64,000 bases of DNA from an uncultured Oscillibacter sp. Lineage in GTDB: Bacteria; Bacillota; Clostridia; Oscillospirales; Oscillospiraceae. Made by a program: the position numbers and the translations under genes. Shown here in pieces: positions 8,429 through 15,639 of the stretch. Below the pieces are notes generated by a model. The model saw nothing but the letters and a program-made list of their open reading frames with translations. It searched no databases and was not told the origin of the DNA. The DNA is taken from positions 124,001 to 188,000 of the forward strand of contig CAJUMX010000002.1 in assembly GCA_910587705.1 (NCBI GenBank). The letters are read 5' to 3'. Every line of letters starts with the position of its first letter. Position 1 is the first letter of the stretch.

Positions 8429-9499
8429 ATGATTCGCCTGGGGCTCATTGGGCTGGGACAAGCCGCGCAGCTGCTGCACCTGCCCAACCTGGAGAAGATT
8501 CCTGAGAAATTCCAAATCACCGCCGTGGCGGACATCTCCGCCCAGCTCTGTGGCTGCGTCGCGGAGAAATACCAAGTCCCCTGTCAATTTCACGATGGGC
8601 TGGACCTGATCCGCTGTTCCGATGTGGATGCGGTGATGATTCTCTCCGCCGGGGACCACGCGGAATACGCCATTGCCGCCCTGGAGGCGGGAAAGCACGT
8701 TTTTATTGAAAAGCCCATGACCTGCGATCCAGACCTTGCCGAACGTCTGCTGGAAACCAAGCGGGCCCATCCGGAGCTGGTTGCCATGGTGGGCTACTGC
8801 CGCCGTTATAACGACTCCTTCCTGAAGCTGAAGGAGTTGCTGGCCGCCGATCCCCGGCCCATCTCCTATGTCCGGGCCAGGACTCTGGTACTGGAGGGAC
8901 CGTGGTATCTGGAAAACACCTGGCATGAAAAAAAGGCGGAGGACCTGGACCCCGCGGGCCGGGCGGACATGCAGCGAAAGACCTTCGCGGAGTACAACCG
9001 GCTTCTGGGCGGCAATGCCACCCAGGCCCAACTGATGGCCTATCTGCTGATGACCGCCTCGGGCTGCCACATCCTCTCGGCAGTCCGGGAACTGATCGGT
9101 CTGCCAAAAGCCATCCGGGCGGCGGCGCTTTCCCCGGCGGGAACGCAGTTTACCCTGCTGCTGGAGTACGAGGGGTTCAATCTGGTGTTCGAGGAGATGA
9201 ACGACCAGTCCGTGGTGGAATTTGACGAGTCCATTGAAATCTATCAGGGAGACCGGAAGCTGTCTTTGAAATACGACTCTCCGTACATCCGCTACCTTCC
9301 CAGCCAGTTGACGGTGCAGGACCTGGAAAACGGGCAGGCCCGTACAACGATTTATGGCCCCCAGTACCATGACATGTTCTTTAACGAGCTGTTGGAATTC
9401 CATCGCTGCATCGTGGAACAGGATACGCCTAAGTGCGACGTGTTTGACGCGGCGGAGGACGTGAAGCTCTTCCTGGAAATCGGGAAGCAGATGAGGTGA
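8429..9499 (+). CDS. Gfo/Idh/MocA-family oxidoreductase
   Basis: This 356-residue protein has an N-terminal NAD(P)-binding Rossmann domain (LGLIGLGQAAQ) and the family hallmark EKPMT, with the conserved Lys near residue 95. A C-terminal alpha/beta substrate domain follows. Members oxidise or reduce sugar and inositol hydroxyl groups. The AAAAAGGAGGT ribosome site lies 8-10 bases before the ATG. Adjacent to a sugar importer and an isomerase-like TIM barrel, it probably catalyses the first redox step of catabolism; exact substrate unknown. Confidence 0.88.
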   Translation: MIRLGLIGLGQAAQLLHLPNLEKIPEKFQITAVADISAQLCGCVAEKYQVPCQFHDGLDLIRCSDVDAVMILSAGDHAEYAIAALEAGKHVFIEKPMTCDPDLAERLLETKRAHPELVAMVGYCRRYNDSFLKLKELLAADPRPISYVRARTLVLEGPWYLENTWHEKKAEDLDPAGRADMQRKTFAEYNRLLGGNATQAQLMAYLLMTASGCHILSAVRELIGLPKAIRAAALSPAGTQFTLLLEYEGFNLVFEEMNDQSVVEFDESIEIYQGDRKLSLKYDSPYIRYLPSQLTVQDLENGQARTTIYGPQYHDMFFNELLEFHRCIVEQDTPKCDVFDAAEDVKLFLEIGKQMR

Positions 9500-9503
9500 G
9501 TAT

Positions 9504-10397
9504 ATGGAGATTCGTATTGCCACCGCCCCCTGCTCTTGGGGCGTATTTTACGCAGACGGCCGCACCTCCGGCGTGCCTTACCCGGTCTTTCTCCAACAGG
9601 CGGCCCAAGCCGGCTATACGGAAATCGAGCTGGGGCCTGATGGCTATCTCCCGGCAGACCCCGCGGCCCTTCGGGCTGAGCTGGACCGCTGCCGCCTGAC
9701 GGTTTGCGCCGGTACGGCGACGATTCCATTTGGCCGTCTGTCCTCCGCGGAGTGCCGGAGCTCTGTGGCCGGGCTGGCCCAGCGGCTGGTCCAGCTGGAG
9801 GTGCGGGACATGGTTGTCATGGACGGCACCGCCTACGAGCCCGGCTTTGAGGAGAAAGCGGCCTGGAGCCGTGAGCTGTGGGATCGCATTTATCAAGGTA
9901 TTGCGTCTGTCAACGACTTTATTCGGGAGGAGTACGGACTTCGCATGGTATTTCATCCCCACGCCGGAACCGCCATTGAGTACAACGCCGAAATTGAAAA
10001 ACTGCTGGATGCAGGCGAGATATTCCTTTGCTTCGACACCGGGCATCACGTCTATGCCAATGGCGGAACAGAGCCCTTGGACCAAAGCGCCCTGGATTTC
10101 CTGCGTGCGCATCGAAAGCGTATCCCCTACCTGCATTTTAAAAACATGAGCGGCCCTCTCCGCAAGCAGGCGGCGGAACAACACTGGACGGTGTCCGAGG
10201 CTTTCGCCAATGGGGTTATGTGCAATTTGAAAGACGGCGTTATCGACTTCCAGCAGCTGCGGGACGTTCTGGAGGAGATTGACTATCGGGGGACTGCCGT
10301 AATCGAGCAGGACATGTTTGGCAAAACGGCGGAATTCGCCCTCCGCGCCGCTGAAGTAAACCTTCAATATTTGAAGGACATTCGCATGATTCCCTGA
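9504..10397 (+). CDS. Sugar phosphate isomerase/epimerase-like TIM-barrel protein
   Basis: This 297-residue protein of the xylose-isomerase-like TIM-barrel family resembles IolE/IolI and hydroxypyruvate-isomerase-type proteins. Metal-binding strands are seen as MVFHPHAGTAIEY, CFDTGHHVYANGG and YLHFKN, plus a late Glu in AVIEQDMFG. It starts 4 bases after the oxidoreductase stop, and the Gfo/Idh plus TIM-barrel pairing is typical of inositol or keto-sugar catabolism. Dehydratase and isomerase roles cannot be distinguished from sequence alone. Confidence 0.85.
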   Translation: MEIRIATAPCSWGVFYADGRTSGVPYPVFLQQAAQAGYTEIELGPDGYLPADPAALRAELDRCRLTVCAGTATIPFGRLSSAECRSSVAGLAQRLVQLEVRDMVVMDGTAYEPGFEEKAAWSRELWDRIYQGIASVNDFIREEYGLRMVFHPHAGTAIEYNAEIEKLLDAGEIFLCFDTGHHVYANGGTEPLDQSALDFLRAHRKRIPYLHFKNMSGPLRKQAAEQHWTVSEAFANGVMCNLKDGVIDFQQLRDVLEEIDYRGTAVIEQDMFGKTAEFALRAAEVNLQYLKDIRMIP

Positions 10398-10483
10398 CGC
10401 CGCGCCGCTGGAAGTCTGCCGGATTCCCCCGTCCTTTTCGGACGTCTCCCGGCAAGGGAGCCGCCCTCATTCCATTCATGAAA

Positions 10484-10520
10484 AAAGCGCCGCCGGGAAG
10501 GTTTGTCCCGGCGGCGCTTT
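10484..10520. terminator. Strong bidirectional terminator between convergent genes
   Basis: A perfect 15-bp stem AAAGCGCCGCCGGGA / TCCCGGCGGCGCTTT (10484-10498, 10506-10520) has a 7-base loop. The A-run before it serves the minus-strand FapA gene and the TTT tail serves the plus-strand catabolic operon. Confidence 0.85.
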
Positions 10521-10542
10521 GCTGTCTGGAAGAAAGCAGACC

Positions 10543-12135
10543 TCATTTTAAAAGCATGCGATTCCCTTCGACGCGAATATTGCAGTTTTCCTCCACTTCC
10601 ATAATTTCTATTGTAAACTTGCCGATCTGAACGTCCAAAAAGGGGTATATTTTTTCACACCGTACCCGTCCCTTGCTCTTTTTTTCCAGTACCTTATTCA
10701 CTACTCGCAGCTCCGCCGCCAGCGTTTCCCGCTTTTCCACATAAAGGTCTCGCTGCTCCACAAGCTGCTCCAGCAGCGATTTTTCGCTGTCGGACATATG
10801 GAGCCCCTTTTTCCGCAATCTTGTAATCGATTTCCACAGCATATCAAGGGTGGACTGCGTTGCCGTCAATTCTGCCTTCATTCGGTCCCACGACTCCGGA
10901 ATGTCCAGAGGATAGCCCACCGAAAAGCGGCTGCGGCCTCCGGCCAGATTGCCAGCCCGCAGGCACAGGATGCTATCCTCCGCCTGAATCAGGCTGTTTA
11001 CGATCATTCCCCGCCCATTCATGACATAAACCGTACCGCCGCAGCGAATCACACTGTCGGAGATGGTCTCCGCGATCACGCTGGTTCCGGCGTCAATTTC
11101 CGCATGCTCCATGACAGGGGCCTGCGCCTGATAGGCCGCGGTTAAAAAGGTTTTCCCTTCCGTCCCATAAACGCCCTTTTGAACCCGGATGGTCCCGCCT
11201 GTGGAGGTTATCCGGGCCTGCCCCATTTTCCCGTTAATTACAACCTCGCCGGTGGCCTCTATGACGACTCCGCCATCCACGTTTCCCCCTATGTAGAGAC
11301 TGCCGGAAATCTGGAGCGTCCCTTGGAAGTGGTTCAGGTCCCCGTCAATGATTTTCTGCTCATGTATGCAGAAACGGTCGTCCTCAATGTATAAAATCCC
11401 ATCTGCGTCCGCCGTAAGCGCCTGGCCGCCCCTGCCGATAACGGTGTTTTTTCCCTGGGGCACATAGGCGGCGATGGCCTCCGGGCAGGGAAGTGGATTC
11501 CCTGTCACATCCATGCCATCCATTCCCGGCTTTGGGGGGCGGATCAGGCAGATGACGGTCCCTTTTCGAATGGGCTGCAGCTGGGCGTCCTCTTCAAAAT
11601 CCACCTGGCTTCCATTCTGTATCTCCAGGCACATATTTTTGCGTCTTTGAAGCAGCTCGGTTACTTTGCCGTCCTCTCCCGCTAGAGGCGCCTTTCCCCG
11701 CGCCACCGGGAATATGCGAAAATACCCAAGCCCGAACTCCCTCTCGATCTTCTCTTGCAGGATACCGTATTGTATGCCCTCGTAGCGCATATCCCCCAGA
11801 AACTCCTCCAGAGTCAGCTTCTCTCCACCGTTTTCCGGTGGGAAAAGACAGGCGTAGGCACTCATGCGGTCCTCCGACAGGAAAAAGCGCGCCTCTGCCT
11901 TCATCGGCCGAAGCTCCCCATTGATCGCCTCTTTATACCGAGCTCTGCTGGCTTCCTTTAGCACCCGGATAAACGCGTCCACCGTTTTGCTCTCTTCCGG
12001 ATACCCCTCTTTTAACTCGCCGCCGGTCATGTCCAGCTCGGAAAACATCCTCCTGTAGGGAGTGGGATGAATCGGTTTGCGCTCTTTTTCGCCCGTCTCT
12101 TTTGAGACAAGGCGATCAAAGATTGACACTCCCAT
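10543..12135 (-). CDS. FapA family (DUF342) flagellar-assembly/polymer-forming-type protein
   Basis: This 530-residue protein shows the FapA (DUF342) plan: an N-terminal ~200-residue region, a central beta-helix-like stretch of short Gly/Val/Ile repeats (GTLQISGSLYIGGNVDGGV, GEVVINGKMG, STGGTIRVQKG), and a C-terminal charged coiled coil around residues 400-490 rich in K, E and L. Bacterial FapA-like proteins are cytosolic and poorly characterised; some affect flagella or cell envelope. No flagellar genes are nearby. AGGAGAAGGGGGA precedes the ATG, and the gene has its own promoter at 12213-12241 and terminator. Confidence 0.82.
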   Translation of the reverse strand: MGVSIFDRLVSKETGEKERKPIHPTPYRRMFSELDMTGGELKEGYPEESKTVDAFIRVLKEASRARYKEAINGELRPMKAEARFFLSEDRMSAYACLFPPENGGEKLTLEEFLGDMRYEGIQYGILQEKIEREFGLGYFRIFPVARGKAPLAGEDGKVTELLQRRKNMCLEIQNGSQVDFEEDAQLQPIRKGTVICLIRPPKPGMDGMDVTGNPLPCPEAIAAYVPQGKNTVIGRGGQALTADADGILYIEDDRFCIHEQKIIDGDLNHFQGTLQISGSLYIGGNVDGGVVIEATGEVVINGKMGQARITSTGGTIRVQKGVYGTEGKTFLTAAYQAQAPVMEHAEIDAGTSVIAETISDSVIRCGGTVYVMNGRGMIVNSLIQAEDSILCLRAGNLAGGRSRFSVGYPLDIPESWDRMKAELTATQSTLDMLWKSITRLRKKGLHMSDSEKSLLEQLVEQRDLYVEKRETLAAELRVVNKVLEKKSKGRVRCEKIYPFLDVQIGKFTIEIMEVEENCNIRVEGNRMLLK

Positions 12136-12212
12136 TCCCCCTTCTCCTGAATTCCGGATTGGCAGCTATTTTTGCGGGCCACCACCGCACGCTTCGGTTT
12201 TTAATCTTTTAC

Positions 12213-12241
12213 ATTGTAGCATTCCGATAACGAATTGGCAA
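12213..12241 (-). promoter_or_regulatory. Promoter of the FapA-like gene
   Basis: On the minus strand a -35 TTGCCA (12241-12236) and a -10 TACAAT (12218-12213) are separated by 17 bases. The predicted transcript would have a ~70-base leader. Confidence 0.7.
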
Positions 12242-12336
12242 GCATTATTCCGCCCTAACCGCAGCAATCCGGCGTTTTTTTGTCCCTCCCTGCCACTATG
12301 AGCTGCCGGTCCGGAGCGCCGGGGACGGGAGAGTCG

Positions 12337-12382
12337 AAAAAAGGCCGGGGATGCGCTGTTTCTGCACACCCTCGGCCTTTTT
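12337..12382 (-). terminator. Terminator of hpf
   Basis: On the minus strand the arms AAAAAGGCCG and CGGCCTTTTT flank an 18-25 base loop; they lie about 70 bases after the HPF stop and end in a T-run. Confidence 0.65.
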
Positions 12383-12453
12383 CAGTTTGCGCTCACCCCA
12401 AACGGGGAATCATCTGGAAAGCCTGGATGCCTCCCGGCTCCCTCATGCAAGGC

Positions 12454-12999
12454 TCACTCCTCCTCGTCGGTGACAATGAGGCCATAGCCCCCGCTCTTCC
12501 GGCGATAGACAATGCACAGGCTGTCATCCTCGCTGCTGCGGAAAACGAAGAAGCTGTGATCCAGCAGGTTCATCTGCAAAATTGCCTCTTCCGTGTTCAT
12601 GGGCTTTACGGCGAAGCGCTTGGTCCGGACCACGGCGAACTCCTTCTCCTCCGCCACGTCGAAGTCGCTGACGGGGGCGGGAGGCGGAAAGCCCTCGCTA
12701 CGCAGCCGCTTGGAAAGCCGGGTCTTGTTCTTCAAAATCTGGCGCTCGATATAGCCCACAGCAGCGTCCACAGCGCCGCGCATATCGCCGTCCGGCGCCT
12801 CCGTCTGGGCCCGGAGCAGAGCGCCGCCGCTCCGAACGGTGATCTCCACTGTGCAGCGGTGGTCCTTCTCCACCGAGAATGTCACAAACGCGGTGGTGTC
12901 CTCCCGGAAATACTTTTCCAGCTTGGCGATTTTCTTTTCTGTGTAAGCCTTGATGGAATCGTTGAGGGAGACCTTTTTGCAAGCGTAGGTGTACTTCAT
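12454..12999 (-). CDS. hpf: Ribosome hibernation-promoting factor, long form
   Basis: This 181-residue protein has an N-terminal S30AE/YfiA domain (MKYTYACKKVSLNDSIKAY, then KLEKYFRED) and a C-terminal dimerisation domain (VKPMNTEEAILQMNLLDHSFFVF, GGYGLIVTD). The two-domain length is that of long HPF, which dimerises 70S ribosomes into inactive 100S particles in stationary phase. The AAAGGAG site is well placed. Its leader is unusual: a possible attenuator and candidate Spo0A boxes (see the separate entries) suggest control by growth phase or sporulation. Confidence 0.94.
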   Translation of the reverse strand: MKYTYACKKVSLNDSIKAYTEKKIAKLEKYFREDTTAFVTFSVEKDHRCTVEITVRSGGALLRAQTEAPDGDMRGAVDAAVGYIERQILKNKTRLSKRLRSEGFPPPAPVSDFDVAEEKEFAVVRTKRFAVKPMNTEEAILQMNLLDHSFFVFRSSEDDSLCIVYRRKSGGYGLIVTDEEE

Positions 13000-13020
13000 C
13001 GAGATCGCTCCTTTCGTGTG

Positions 13021-13055
13021 AAAAAGGGCTGTTGCGGCTTTGCGAAAGCCCTTTT
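13021..13055 (-). promoter_or_regulatory. Possible attenuator in the hpf leader
   Basis: On the minus strand AAAAGGGCT (13055-13047) can pair with AGCCCTTTT (13030-13022), which is followed by a T, giving a terminator-like stem. The overlapping GGCTTT / AAAGCC pair (13050-13036) forms an alternative hairpin excluding it. The two structures lie between the AT-rich promoter-like zone and the ribosome site. No ligand domain is recognised. Confidence 0.45.
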
Positions 13056-13153
13056 ATATAATATAACATATTTGTATTGAAATGGGAAGAGGAAAGCGGC
13101 GTTTTTTCAAAATATTCACAAAACTTTTTCCTCACCCCCACCGGGTCCCGGGT

Positions 13154-13182
13154 TTCGACAAAAGAAGGCAAAAAGCGACAAA
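13154..13182 (-). promoter_or_regulatory. Candidate Spo0A boxes upstream of hpf
   Basis: The minus strand carries TTTGTCGAA (13162-13154), a full match to the Spo0A box core TGTCGAA, and TTTGTCGCT (13182-13174) as a partial match 20 bases (about two helical turns) away. The assignment is by motif only. Confidence 0.45.
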
Positions 13183-13290
13183 ACTTCCTATTTACAGAAC
13201 CTGGAAAATATGGTACTTTGATATAGGAAGCTTTCCAATATCCCACCCGCTTGGGCCGCATGGCATCTGCTGTGCGGCTCCTTTTTATGA

Positions 13291-13323
13291 GAAAAAGAAA
13301 ACCGCCCGTCTCCGGGCGGTTTT
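13291..13323 (-). terminator. Terminator of the yab operon
   Basis: The stem AAAACCGCCCG / CGGGCGGTTTT has a 4-base loop (13298-13308, 13313-13323). On the minus strand it is followed by CTTTTTC and begins 4 bases after the YabR stop. Confidence 0.85.
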
Positions 13324-13326
13324 TCC

Positions 13327-13806
13327 TTATTTCCTTCTTCTCCCCCGCTTGCCGTCCATGCTGCGGTTCAAGTCCGCCATCTTCCCCTCGGAAGAGGAGA
13401 GGAAGCGCTTCAGCTTGTCCTCAAAGGCCTGATCCCCCGAGGGCGGCAAGGGCTCTGGCCTGCCCCGGCCCGAAAACGGCTGGGGAGCGGGTCTGGGGAC
13501 CGCCGGCGGCCGGGGACCGGCCGAATGTGAACCCGCGCCCTGCATGGGAGGACGGGGGGCCCGCCGCTCCTGCTGAGGCAGGGCCTTTTTGATGGAGAGG
13601 TTCACTCTCCCGTTTTCCGCCGACAGGACCAGAACCTTCACGGTCTGCCCCGTCTGGAGGTGGTCGTGTACATCCTCCACAAAGGTATTGGCAATCTCCG
13701 AGATATGTACTAGCCCAGAGCCGCCTCCCTCCAACGCCACAAAGGCGCCAAATTTCATAATGCTGGTAACTTTGCCTTCCAGAATGCTCCCAACCTGAGG
13801 CTCCAT
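13327..13806 (-). CDS. yabR: S1 RNA-binding domain protein (YabR-like)
   Basis: This 159-residue protein has one N-terminal S1 domain (VGSILEGKVTSIMKFGAFVAL, then GLVHISEIA and NLSIKKA) followed by a Pro/Arg/Gly-rich disordered tail and a basic C-terminal end (DGKRGRRRK). YabR-type proteins are thought to bind RNA or ribosomes. The start at 13806 is preceded by AAGGAGAA; the longer in-frame opening to 13920 lacks family resemblance and overlaps divIC. The order divIC-yabR matches Bacillus. Confidence 0.85.
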   Translation of the reverse strand: MEPQVGSILEGKVTSIMKFGAFVALEGGGSGLVHISEIANTFVEDVHDHLQTGQTVKVLVLSAENGRVNLSIKKALPQQERRAPRPPMQGAGSHSAGPRPPAVPRPAPQPFSGRGRPEPLPPSGDQAFEDKLKRFLSSSEGKMADLNRSMDGKRGRRRK

Positions 13807-13858
13807 ACGGTTTCTAGTTTCTCCTTCCCTTGATTCGCTTGGTAAAACGGTCCGGCGT

Positions 13859-14161
13859 TCAGCTGCCCACATCAAAGACATACTCTCCCGGCAGGACCCA
13901 GCCCAACTCCCGGCGGGCAATCTCCTGCATCTTCTCAGGCGTGCAGCCCTCCTCGATGTCCGCCGCCAGGGCGTCGTTCTCCTGGCGCTTGCCCTCCACC
14001 TCGGCGGCGACCCGCGCTTTCTCCTCCTCGGCGTCCGACACCTGCTCCCGCAGGGCGTATACCTCGCAGACCAGCGCGGCCAGCAGAATCACGATCAACA
14101 GCTTGGTCAGAAGGCCTGTGCGGAGCTCTACCGCCTTTGGCATTTTTCGCTGTTTTGCCAT
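13859..14161 (-). CDS. divIC: Septum formation initiator family protein (DivIC/FtsB-like)
   Basis: This 100-residue bitopic protein has a short basic cytoplasmic N-terminus (MAKQRKMPKAV), one membrane helix (LLTKLLIVILLAALVCEVYA) and a coiled coil (ALREQVSDAEEEKARVAAEV). It ends with the DivIC-typical PEKMQEIARRELGWVLPGEYVF. It would act in the FtsL-DivIB-DivIC divisome subcomplex. ATG at 14161 is chosen because GAGGAGA precedes it; a GTG at 14194 is possible. The downstream end of the yabQ frame overlaps this gene. Confidence 0.88.
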   Translation of the reverse strand: MAKQRKMPKAVELRTGLLTKLLIVILLAALVCEVYALREQVSDAEEEKARVAAEVEGKRQENDALAADIEEGCTPEKMQEIARRELGWVLPGEYVFDVGS

Positions 14162-14624
14162 TTCTGCCGTCTCCTCTCCCGGGGCCGTACCCACTTTTCT
14201 CTATTGTAAAGCATTTGCGCCAAAAATAAAAGAGGTTTTTTCCGTGTCGGAGCATTTTTTTATAAAAATTTCTCGTCCACCGCAGGGGGAGACACAGCAG
14301 TCGCCACAAAAAAGCCAGCGTATCCGCCCAAAAGGCCCACAGGGGCCGCAGAAGCTCCGAAAATGCGCAGAAGAACAGCACCGCGCCCCCCAGGGCTCCC
14401 ACAATCACAAAGCCGCGGAGCTGGCCCTCGGCCCGGCGCAACAGGAAGAGGAACATTGCTCCGCACACCGTCAGGCAATAGGCTCCGTCCAGCAGGCCGG
14501 TGGCCCGGGGCGCCCGGACGCGGAAGGGACGCAGCAGATCATACAGCAGCCCGGCGGACAGACCCAGGAGAATGGACTGCCCGAACATCAGCAACTGCTG
14601 GGCCGCCCGGCTCTCCATGCTCAA
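13935..14624 (-). CDS. yabQ: Spore cortex biosynthesis protein YabQ (abnormally long overlapping 3' end)
   Basis: The first ~145 residues look like YabQ: several hydrophobic segments (QLLMFGQSILLGLSAGLLYD, LLRPFRVRAPR, GAMFLFLLRRAEGQ, VGALGGAVLFF) and a basic C-terminal stretch FYKKMLRHGKNLFYFWRK. YabQ is a mother-cell membrane protein needed for spore cortex formation. After residue ~150 the frame runs on through divIC in another frame for about 227 bases; that Arg/Gly/Pro-rich tail is probably not a conserved domain. Either the natural stop was lost or a base error removed it. Confidence 0.7.
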   Translation of the reverse strand: MSMESRAAQQLLMFGQSILLGLSAGLLYDLLRPFRVRAPRATGLLDGAYCLTVCGAMFLFLLRRAEGQLRGFVIVGALGGAVLFFCAFSELLRPLWAFWADTLAFLWRLLCLPLRWTRNFYKKMLRHGKNLFYFWRKCFTIEKSGYGPGRGDGRNGKTAKNAKGGRAPHRPSDQAVDRDSAGRAGLRGIRPAGAGVGRRGGESAGRRRGGGQAPGERRPGGGHRGGLHA

Positions 14625-14902
14625 CCGAAGAGGCGGCCCAGAAAGCCGCCCCGGCCGGGGCCCTGGTCCTCATAGGTCAGGGAGTCGATCCTCCCATCCA
14701 CGTGGAGCTCTCCCCCGTCCAGGGACAGCTTGCCGATGTGCAGGTCCTCTCCCGTGACAACCAGGGTTCCCACGGCGGTGGTCATGACGATGCCGGTCTC
14801 GTCAAAGCGCTCCACGTCCTCCACGCCGGAGACGGTCAGGCTCTCCCGCCCGTCCAGCTCCAGTCGGTGGGCGGCGGCTTGGGGCACAGAGTAATCGTTC
14901 AT
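14621..14902 (-). CDS. yabP: Sporulation protein YabP
   Basis: This 93-residue protein of the YabP/YqfC family has a beta-rich core (LELDGRESLTVSGVEDVERF, then GTLVVTGEDLHIGKLSLDGG) and ends with a basic FLGRLFG tail. It is needed for cortex and spore envelope assembly in Bacillus and lies in the conserved yabP-yabQ pair (4-base overlap). The ATG at 14902 is preceded by GGGAGGG. Confidence 0.9.
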   Translation of the reverse strand: MNDYSVPQAAAHRLELDGRESLTVSGVEDVERFDETGIVMTTAVGTLVVTGEDLHIGKLSLDGGELHVDGRIDSLTYEDQGPGRGGFLGRLFG

Positions 14903-14982
14903 GGTTCGTCCCTCCCTGTCCACAGGATATGGCGGGAGCGGCCGGTTTAGAACTTGTATTCACCGTCAGAAAATCAAGGTCC

Positions 14983-15225
14983 TTACAGCAGCTGCTTGTA
15001 AAGCGCAGCGGCGTCGGCCTGACGGACCGTCTCCTGGACGGACAGGACCTCCACCGTCACCTCCCTGGCCCCCAGGCGGAGCGCAATCCGGTCCCCCACC
15101 TTCACCTCATAGGAGGCCCGGGCAGGCCGGCCATTGACGGACACCAGCCCGTTGTCGCAGGCCTCGTTGGCCATGGTCCGCCGCTTGATGAGGCGGGAAA
15201 CCTTGAGATATTTGTCCAGGCGCAT
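14983..15225 (-). CDS. rqcP: S4-domain RNA-binding protein RqcP (YabO)
   Basis: This 80-residue protein is a single S4 domain (MRLDKYLKVSRLIKRRTMA, GLVSVNGRPARASYEVKVGD). In Bacillus it is RqcP, which works with RqcH on obstructed 50S subunits to add C-terminal alanine tails during ribosome-associated quality control. Its position upstream of yabP is conserved. Length is normal. Confidence 0.9.
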   Translation of the reverse strand: MRLDKYLKVSRLIKRRTMANEACDNGLVSVNGRPARASYEVKVGDRIALRLGAREVTVEVLSVQETVRQADAAALYKQLL

Positions 15226-15247
15226 GGCGCGCCCTCCTTTCCTTGAA

Positions 15248-15280
15248 AAAGTAAACAGCCGGCAGTCCTGCCGGCTGTTT
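15248..15280 (-). terminator. Terminator of the HU gene
   Basis: The perfect 13-bp stem AAACAGCCGGCAG / CTGCCGGCTGTTT (15253-15265, 15268-15280) is followed on the minus strand by ACTTTTTC. It lies 20 bases after the HU stop and separates HU from rqcP. Confidence 0.8.
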
Positions 15281-15300
15281 AAAACGGACTACTCCCCCGA

Positions 15301-15576
15301 TCAGCCGCCCACGGTGTCCTTCAGCACCTTGCCGGCCTTGAACACGGGCACGGTAGAGGCGGGAATCTCAATGGGCTCCTTGGTCTTGGGGTTCCGGCCC
15401 ACCCGGGCCGCCCGCTTCTTCACCTCAAAGGAGCCAAAGCCCACCAGCTGGACCTTCTCGCCCTCTTTCAGCGCGTCGGTAATGGCGTCCAGCGTAGCGG
15501 TGATAACGGTCTCGGCGTCTTTTTTGGAGACCTCCGCGGCCTCGGAAACGACATTGATGAGTTCTGCTTTGTTCAT
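15301..15576 (-). CDS. hup: HU-family nucleoid DNA-binding protein
   Basis: This 91-residue protein is a canonical HU: MNKAELINVVSEAAEVSKKD, the VQLVGFGSFEVKKRAAR arm base and GRNPKTKEPIEIPAS, with a proline at the tip of the DNA-embracing arm. It compacts the nucleoid as a dimer. AGGAGG precedes the ATG at 15576. It has its own terminator and sits between mazG and rqcP, a position where Bacillus has no gene. Confidence 0.95.
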   Translation of the reverse strand: MNKAELINVVSEAAEVSKKDAETVITATLDAITDALKEGEKVQLVGFGSFEVKKRAARVGRNPKTKEPIEIPASTVPVFKAGKVLKDTVGG

Positions 15577-15639
15577 GAATGGTAATCCTCCTGCAATCAT
15601 TTGTGTTCTGGTATCCTATATTCTTAACGCAATCGCGTG

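Larger units (their letters stand above)
12136..12453. other. Intergenic region between hpf and fapA-like gene
   Basis: These 318 bases hold the promoter of the FapA-like gene (12213-12241) and the terminator of hpf (12337-12382). No credible ORF or structured RNA is seen in the rest. Confidence 0.6.
13000..13290. other. Intergenic leader/promoter region of hpf
   Basis: This stretch lies upstream of hpf and downstream of the yabR terminator. It contains an AT-rich -10-like zone on the minus strand (13051-13072, TATATTATATAAA), two TTTGTCG-type boxes and competing hairpins. No ORF is convincing. Confidence 0.55.

Noticed and set aside
13092..13117. Sigma-H-like promoter (AGGAAAA ... GTGAATATT) upstream of hpf on the minus strand
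   Set aside because: The two elements are only ~5 bases apart instead of the 11-12 expected, and the first base of the -10 motif does not fit.
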